A stretch of DNA of 64,000 nucleotides from positions 186,001 to 250,000 of the forward strand of contig KN817572.1 of the NCBI GenBank assembly GCA_000827495.1, given 5' to 3'. A program made the position numbers and the translations under genes. Below the pieces are notes generated by a model, which was not told the origin of the DNA, made no database searches, and saw only the letters and a program-made list of their open reading frames with translations. Positions 58,003-64,000 of this stretch are shown piece by piece. How positions within the stretch are numbered: the first letter of the stretch is position 1; each line of letters starts with the position of its first letter. This stretch comes from Hypholoma sublateritium FD-334 SS-4. Its lineage: Eukaryota > Basidiomycota > Agaricomycetes > Agaricales > Strophariaceae.

Positions 58003-58755
58003 TCAAGCAGTGAAGTCAAATATAGGGACTGATGATGATGCTGACCGTGAGGCAACAGGGATATTCTGCAAGGCAATTTCTGCTGATCTTGCAGCCGAGT
58101 GAGCAGGAAGAGTGTAGAACTTATTGAAGTGCTTATATAATACTACTTTTGATAACTCTAGGCTTTTGGTGAGCTGAGGATCACCTGTGTAATCAGCCTC
58201 AAGCTCTGCATATATTATGCAAGGATTGAGAACTGAGGTACTGATAAGTTTAAATACTCCTGAGAGAAATAAAACATGTACTTACTTACAGTCTATGTGT
58301 AGTATGGGCATTTATCAAATTTAGTGAAATAGTCACTGAGCTTGTGGTGCACCTGCAAGATACCTTGTCAGATACTTGGAGTAACAATATTAGGCAAACT
58401 AGCTAGAATGCTCTGCAGGTTATCCTGAAGACTCTTGCAGAAAATTGCATGCATAGTGGAAAGCATGGGCTTGCTGGTTGTCAACATCTGTGTTGTTGCA
58501 GCACAAAACAACCAAAGCCAACTGCAAATGAGCTTGACACTGGCCCAATCACCTTTACTAAAATTGTAAGCACTAAGTTGACAGAAATTTGTGGAAATGT
58601 AATGATTGACTGAAGCTCAATATATGAGCTATGAGATCAAGCATTCAAGATGTATGGCCTTTGGATTAGCGTATGGACTGGCACAATCTCAAATGGTGAT
58701 TCATGCATTCTTCTCAATCCCACTTTTAATCTCCAGCTCCTGTGCAGTCCCATAT
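58003..58755 (-). pseudogene. Relic of a hAT-type transposase (C-terminal part)
   Basis: Read on the minus strand, the frame shows a hAT-like stretch: KGDWASVKLICSWLWLF, ATTQMLTTSKPMLSTMHAIF and HHKLSDYFTKFDKCPYYT. It is broken by TGA within PSI-stop-QGIL and TAG after PYYT. After a possible intron it goes on LNPCIIYAELEADYTGDPQL and ends PIFDFTA at the stop at 58003-58005. Further upstream a weaker part (SWRLKVGLRRMHESPFEIV) holds another stop. The family is cut-and-paste DNA transposons with RNase H-like transposases. With at least three stops, it cannot make a full protein. The element ends were not found. Confidence 0.65.
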
Positions 58756-59570
58756 TTGAAACAGCAGAAAGCACAGTGACTCTCTATCCAGCTTCAAATC
58801 TAGCCATGCAGCTTCACCAAAACCTATAATAGTTTTCCCAAATCGTCATGAAACTGAGAGCCCCAACCCAGTCCCAACTTCAGAAATTGAATCAAACAAT
58901 CAAAGAGTGGACTCCCTGACACCCCTTCCTGTGGACCCTCTGCTCACCTTGTTCTCCATAACTACTTCATTCCTATCTGACTCCTCATTCATCCTTTCTA
59001 TTCCAGGTACTGAACCAGTGTCCTCATTGTGCAGTATGTTTCCCACACCTACAAGAAGAGAGTGGAAGACCACTCCATTAGTTATTGTTTCATGTTGTGG
59101 AATCTCCCTATATACTACATTTGGCAACATGTTATAAATTGGGCCTGTTCCATTCTTCCACTTATTGGTGATTTCTATCTAGGACACATTGTCTACACAA
59201 ATGAATTAGGCTTTTATGACAAAATTGGAGAATATAGTGCCGACCTGTTAGGGTCACTTGGAGCAACTAGCAGACCAAGTGGTCAAGGATAGACCAGGGA
59301 ATACTGTGGTATTTCCAGTTGGGTATCTACTACAACTGGAATATACTATATATGCTACTTATGAGGTCGTCTGACTAACAATAAGTATCTAAATAGCCTG
59401 GTATCAATGATGTCCAATGTACACAACATGATCATGATATAATGGAGATATGATCATCATCTGTCAACTTGCAACATTTCAAATCTTCTGAATGCAATTT
59501 CATACTGTCGAAGGCATTCAATGGTTCTGTGGNATTGTTCAAGGCCTCTTCCTTGGCCCACATAAGTCCC
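58756..59570. other. Repeat-zone DNA, no gene seen
   Basis: AT-rich DNA. Open frames at about 58900-59290 have no domain and no clear splice context. An undetermined base (n) lies at 59533. Confidence 0.5.
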
Positions 59571-60063
59571 TATCACTTAATATGATAAACTATAAGCAAA
59601 TGCCAGCACAACTATCTTTATGGTGCTTGATGTATCTATGATACAAAATGGCTGTGGTGACTTTTTTGCCTGCAATATTTCATAACTATTTCATAATTAG
59701 TTAGTTATTTTAATATCATATCTTTATAGCAACTGCCTAGCCTGGCAATATTTCATTGCTATATTATAACTTTTAGGCAATATCATAATTGCTGCAATAC
59801 TATATCAGGCAATTGATGGGGCTTATATAATGGTACTAATGGCTACTATTTGCTTTGTCCTTCATCAGACACAGCCACTCTCATCAGATTATGACCTCAA
59901 ATTGAAACAAATATAAATATACAGCCCACCTGTTCCATAAAGCAGTGCAGTAATTTAATAAAATACCACTTGTATATAATATGCAAATACAATTTCCACC
60001 TGCCTGTAGTAATTGTAATATAAAAATGAAATGGCTATGAAATATAATGAAATAGAATTGTAT

Positions 60064-60306
60064 ATTAGGTTAGATTAGGTTAGACTAGAGTGGGTGGTTA
60101 GGATTAGGTTAGGTTAAATTAAGGTGGGTGATTAGGATTAGGTTAGGTTAGGGTTGGTTAGGGTTGGTTAGATTAAGAGATTAGAATGAGTGGTTAGGGT
60201 AGGGTTGGATTAAGGTTAGGTTAGGGTGTATATATTTGATTAGGGTTGGGGTAGTTGGTTAGGGTTAGGATGGGTGGTTAAGATTAGAGTAGTTAGGGTT
60301 AGGATG
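60064..60306 (+). repeat. Degenerate TTAGGG/TTAGG-like tract
   Basis: A G-rich plus-strand tract made of units such as TTAGGTTAGG, TTAGGGTTGG and TTAGGGTTAGG, mixed with variants (GTGGGTGGTTAGGATTAGG). TTAGGG is the usual telomere unit of filamentous fungi. The units are irregular and the tract sits between the inverted arms of the foldback element, so it is better seen as internal repeat DNA than as a functional telomere. Confidence 0.75.
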
Positions 60307-60346
60307 TATCATTACCTGCCCACTGCAGGTGGACAGGTAATGATAC
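60306..60346. repeat. 41 bp palindrome next to the telomere-like tract
   Basis: GTATCATTACCTG at the left pairs with CAGGTAATGATAC at the right around a CTGCAG centre. It could form a cruciform or hairpin. It borders the telomere-like tract directly. Confidence 0.75.
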
Positions 60347-60483
60347 AAAGTAGGGCAAGTATAAAATAGTTATGAAATATTGCAAGCTCAAACATTGCCA
60401 CAGACATTTCATATTATAAATACATCAAGCACCATAAAGATAGTTGTGCTAGTATTTGCTTACAGTTTATTATATAAGTGGTA

Positions 60484-61639
60484 AGTACCACTCTGGCCCA
60501 GACAAAACACATTAACTATGACTTTGTTAAATAGGATAAATTTAATGAAGCTGGCAGACAATTTTGCACCTTACCATGATTTCTGAGGATCCATTTGTGG
60601 AACCATTAATTAAATGTCTCTTTAAATCAGCTCGCTGTTGCCACAACAACCCCAAACCAACCATAGTCGCTGTAATTATACAGCAGTATGAGCAGTTGCC
60701 TAACTATGTGGATGCATTTCCAGGAGCAATTGTTCAAAGGCTTGGGTAGTTGCCCTGTGATGCATTACAGGGCAGTTGCCCAAGGGCCTGCCTTCCATGC
60801 ATGGCCTAGTCAACTGCCCATGGCTTCCAAATGTAGGAGCTATATTTTATATAAGCTGGTCTAAAATAGAAAAATGAGAAAAAAATTGCTAAATTATTAG
60901 AAAATTCAAAGTGATACAAAATCATCACTGTAGGTGGCTTCCTTATTTAGCAAAATGCAAAATGAATTTTTGCATACTGTCTATTTGCAAAATTGACTTC
61001 CTCAGAAAATTATGAAATAATTTTTAAAATTCCCTAAAATTCATACACTATCCGTATATGGAAAGAAATTCAGCAGTGTGTGTACAAAACAATAAAACAA
61101 GAGCCTTTTATTAGGTAGNTATCAACTGGATTAGATGACTTTACAATCTCATGTGCTGCTGTCCAAAAGATGGACTTGGACCAAATTTGGCAAAGTCCAG
61201 CTTGGCCTTCTATTTTGGGCCCAGATGTCATTTTCATGCTAGGCCGCTAATGGCTATTATTTACATTTGTTTCAATTTGAGGCCAGAATCTGACATGAGT
61301 GAGCCTGCACAATGTAAATAGAGGCAAGCAAGAGGTCACACATTGGCTTTTGATATGCATCAATGTACAAACAAATAAGCACTGCACTGCAAAAGGCACA
61401 TTATAGCACTCAGAATATAGATATTTGACAAGCAGGGCATCCAGCAACTATCTTTTAGGCAGTTGCTGGTGTGGATATTTAAAGTTAGTTTGGCAACTTC
61501 CAACACTTGATAGACAAGGTTGACAGTTACTGGTGTACAAAGAGCTGCAGCATAAAAAATAAGTTATAGACTTGTATGAGATACTGATTAAGTATGGACC
61601 ACTATTAAATACAATACTTTATAGTCCCCCCACCTTTAC
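60484..61639. other. Repeat-zone DNA, no gene seen
   Basis: AT-rich DNA with the palindrome at 60741-60784. A stretch near 61262-61300 is an inverted match to one at about 59875-59912 (shared core CCTCAAATTGAAACAAAT). An undetermined base (n) lies at 61119. Confidence 0.5.
60741..60784. repeat. Imperfect 44 bp palindrome
   Basis: CTTGGGTAGTTGCCCTGTGA and its imperfect reverse complement meet at a TGCAT centre, giving arms of about 20 bases with two mismatches. No gene is near. Confidence 0.65.
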
Positions 61640-61876
61640 ATACTCCACAGAGTCCATAACATTCCGTGGACTTTCTGTAGACTTTTTCCAAAAATGGAAA
61701 TTAGAGTTAAAAAAGTAAAATTGTCTCATGGAATGTCCATGGACTCTTTGTGGAATTCCATGGACAATCCATGGAACTTTACTTTTCAACTACAATCAGT
61801 CCATACAGAGTCCTTGTGGAGTTCATGGATGTTTTCTACAGAATTCCATGGAATTCCATGGATCTCTATGGAATTT
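61640..61876. repeat. Cluster of short palindromic units (GGAATTCCATGG type)
   Basis: Units such as GGAATTCCATGG, TCCATGGA and AGAGTCC recur many times on both strands in about 240 bp. The open frames found here arise from the repetition and are not genes. Confidence 0.65.
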
Positions 61877-62338
61877 TGACTTGGTCATATTTTTTGAGCA
61901 CAACTTAGAGTAACCAACATTAATTTCCTTTGGTCTCAAATCATAAATCATTACAAAGTTAAAGGCTTAGGCCCTATTGGGCAAAAAAATTATCGAGAAT
62001 TAACGAAGATTAAGTTAAGAAAAATTACCTGCACAGCCTGTTAATCTTGTGTTAATCTGCGCCAAAGTTGCGCAGCAAGTTAGGCTAGGTTAGTCACACA
62101 TCAGCCAGAGTAGTCACATTGGTCACCAATATGTCACATTGTGAAATTGCATCACATGGATCACAATAAAGATTATTGCCACTCAATTGCCACTTGTCCT
62201 ACTGCTCCTCTTACCATTATACACCCCTACATTACAGTAATGACTAGAAATAGAAACGGAAACTCAGCAGGCCATGGAAAACACCGCACTGCACGCCAAA
62301 TCCAGGAGGAAAAGCATTGACAAGCAGCTATACTTATC

Positions 62339-63685
62339 ATGGGCGCTATTTCCGGAGTTGTTGCTGCTATTTCTCATGTTGCCCCATTTCTTGACAAGCG
62401 GCCCATGCACACGTCTATTCTTACTGGTCATGGATGGATTGATGAGCTCCTACGAGGTATGTTCCCATGACTATCCTTTCGGTCACTTGGTATTAATAGT
62501 ATTGTCTTTATAGGCCATCCACTTTGCTTTCGGAGAGCTATGGGAATGAACCGCTATGTTTTTCGAAGATTTGTCAGGGAATTGGAGCAAAGAACATGGC
62601 TCTGCCCTGCCCAATATATGTCGTCTGAAGAGCAGCTGGCTATCTTCCTCCGCATCACAAGAACTGGCCAAGGAAATGCAGAAATGCAGGAACATTTTCA
62701 GCGCAGTGGAGACACAATTTCAAGGTAAGATTACCATTACTCTTGAACATATCTTGGAGCTTATGCAGACATTTCAAATAGGTCATTTCACTGCATTTTG
62801 AACATCCTTGTATCAAAGGAATTCTATGGTCACTACGTTCGCCTTCCCGAGAATGAAGTCCCTCCTGAAATTCTCAATAACCCCAAGTTCTTTCCCTTCT
62901 TCAAAGATTGTCTTGGTGCAGTAGATGGGTCTCTCCTTCATGCATTTGTTGGAAAGCTTGCTATGGCCCGCTACCGTTGCCGGAAAGGTTTTATTGCAAC
63001 CAATCTTCTCGCTGCATGTCTGTTCTGTCTACAATTTTGTTATATCCTGGCCGGTTGGGAAGGAAGTACTGCAGATTCACAATTGTTTGATGAAGCCCGC
63101 CGTGATACATTTGAAGTTGAGCCTGGAACATATTATCTTGCTGATGCTGGATTCCCCTTATGTGATGCTTTAATTGTTCCCTATCGGGGAGTCCGGTATC
63201 ATCTCAAAGAGTGGGAGCAGGCAAATTTACGGTGAGAATCATTTTCTTCTCGGAATCTTGTTGCTCAGTCCAGTTCAAATTTATTCAGGCCTACCAACTA
63301 CCAAGAACTATTCAACCTTCACCACTCTTCTCTTCGAAATGCTATTGAGCAAATCTTTGGAGTTGTAAAGCCCCGTTTTCCCTTAATGGCTGCAGCAGCT
63401 GAGTACAACCTTCAAACTCAGTCCAAAATTCCCGCTGCTTTGGCTGCTTTGCACAATTTTATTCAAACATGGGATCCTGAGGACATGGCTTACGATGATG
63501 ATGAAGACGACAACTTGAATATGGATGTCCATGAAGATGGAGAAGAAATGCCAATCCCACCTGAAAACCTTGGTTCAAATATTTCACCAGCAGAGAAATT
63601 ACGTGCAGGTGCAAAAAGGGATGAAATTGCAAAAGCTATGTGGGAAATATATCAAGAGGAACTACATATTAGAGGAGAAATATAG
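62339..63685 (+). CDS. DDE_Tnp_4 transposase (HARBI1-like)
   Basis: Start at 62339 (MGAISGVVAAISHVAPFLD); the frame is closed by TGA just upstream. A first intron joins WIDELLRG to HPLCFRRAMGMNRYVFRRF. Later exons carry the catalytic acids: the first Asp in CLGAVDGSLL, the second in GWEGSTADSQLFDEA, and the Glu in NAIEQIFGVVKPRFP. GTYYLADAGFPLCDALIVPY is also typical of the DDE_Tnp_4 fold. The tail is acidic (YDDDEDDNLN) and ends LHIRGEI. All three acids and the frame are intact, so the enzyme could be active if expressed. Introns are short and phases agree where checked. Confidence 0.9.
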
Positions 63686-63770
63686 AAAACAGGTATATGT
63701 TGGGTATATGTATATGAATATAGATAATACAATATCAATATGGATGAATGTAAAAAAGAAAGAAGAATAT

Positions 63771-64000
63771 CTAGAAGAGATCACTGAGCTCACTTTGAAT
63801 ATAACGTATATGTTTGCCTTTGTCCCTCATGGCCAAAATCAAATCAGCTACAGAAACATCCTTACGGATAACCTTGAATATTTGGAGCTGTTCATTGTCT
63901 GATAGTTCATCATCTTCGTCACTGAGCTTGATGGCAGCTGCCCAGTGGGCAGGAGAAGTTGGCCCAACAGATGCACCTGAAGCGGAAAATGCTGTTGCGA
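63771..64000 (-). CDS. Partial second ORF of the transposon (3' end)
   Basis: The frame enters from the window end and runs to TAG at 63773-63771. It reads FSASGASVGPTSPAHWAAAI, then SDEDDELSDNEQLQIFKVIR and SVADLILAMRDKGKHIRYIQ, ending SELSDLF. Harbinger-type elements usually code a Myb/SANT-like DNA-binding protein besides the transposase. The part seen here is only a C-terminal piece, so that identity is an inference from position. The 3' ends of the two genes are 85 bp apart. Confidence 0.65.
   Translation of the reverse strand, partial: ATAFSASGASVGPTSPAHWAAAIKLSDEDDELSDNEQLQIFKVIRKDVSVADLILAMRDKGKHIRYIQSELSDLF

Larger units (their letters stand above)
59571..60483. mobile_element. Foldback element with long terminal inverted repeats
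   Basis: The left arm (about 59571-59697) and right arm (about 60356-60483) are inverted copies of one another over about 125 bp, with 31 identical bases in a row inside the block around 59602-59632 and 19 more near 59675. The centre has no transposase. It contains a telomere-like tract (60064-60306) and a 41 bp palindrome (60306-60346). The layout is that of a non-autonomous foldback or MITE-like element. Confidence 0.7.
61970..64000. mobile_element. PIF/Harbinger-type DNA transposon, right end outside the window
   Basis: TTA at 61967-61969 is followed by GGCCCTATTGGGCA, close to the GGCCCTGTTTGG-type ends of PIF/Harbinger elements, which duplicate TTA-like targets. Inside are a DDE_Tnp_4 transposase on the plus strand and a second gene on the minus strand reading towards it. 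This two-gene convergent layout is usual for the superfamily. The right end is beyond 64000, so the left end call is tentative. Confidence 0.6.

Noticed and set aside
60064..60306. A true chromosome end
   Set aside because: The repeat units are irregular and the sequence continues for nearly 4 kb with a transposon, so this is an internal tract.
61694..61913. Two 61-codon frames
   Set aside because: They come from the short palindromic units and code for a repeating Met-Ser-Leu-Trp-Asn-like sequence.

Overview
The window is nuclear DNA of a filamentous basidiomycete, most likely an agaricomycete. Genes are dense, lie on both strands, and are cut by many 45-65 nt GT-AG introns. Several families are typical of such fungi: a GCC2/GCC3 plus CPL1-like cysteine-rich secreted protein, a DOMON/cytochrome b561 protein, an ArAE-type transporter, binuclear zinc cluster regulators, and a DDE_Tnp_4 transposon. 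Where exon limits are given they come from reading splice sites and checking phase. There is no expression evidence behind any model.

Layout. Positions 1-55743 are an ordinary gene-rich arm. In order it holds: the 3' end of an unknown gene; a small Zn2Cys6 factor; a Chk2/Cds1 checkpoint kinase; the secreted cysteine-rich protein; a homocysteine S-methyltransferase; DOMON-b561; an ArAE-family membrane transporter; a Zn2Cys6 factor with a fungal-specific domain; an Afi1-like polarity protein; a Na+/H+ antiporter; two proteins of unknown function, one of them membrane-spanning; an Smr protein; ornithine decarboxylase antizyme; 40S ribosomal protein S2; a disordered protein; Pam16/Tim16; Rpa43; a BTB protein; a LIM-C1-RhoGAP protein; Kti12; an ELL-like elongation factor; a small membrane protein; a P450; cysteine synthase; Arf1; an LRR protein; Rad23; and phospholipase B. 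Several pairs are head to head with very short shared promoters (73 bp LRR/RAD23, 97 bp RhoGAP/KTI12, 106 bp PAM16/RPA43, about 250 bp antizyme/RPS2).

From about 55.8 kb the character changes. The DNA is visibly AT-rich and holds no conventional gene. It contains a pair of inverted MITE-like elements, a hAT transposase relic with stop codons, a 0.9 kb foldback element with a degenerate TTAGGG-like core, clusters of short palindromes, and at the right edge a PIF/Harbinger-type transposon with a DDE transposase and a convergent second gene cut by the window end.

The best-supported unusual feature is the antizyme gene. Its zero frame ends at a UUU-UGA site that reads into the antizyme domain only after a +1 shift. 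Other points of note are a GC-AG intron in the methyltransferase gene, a coding exon made of the start codon alone in PAM16, a BTB domain split by an acidic insert, and the foldback element with the telomere-like core.
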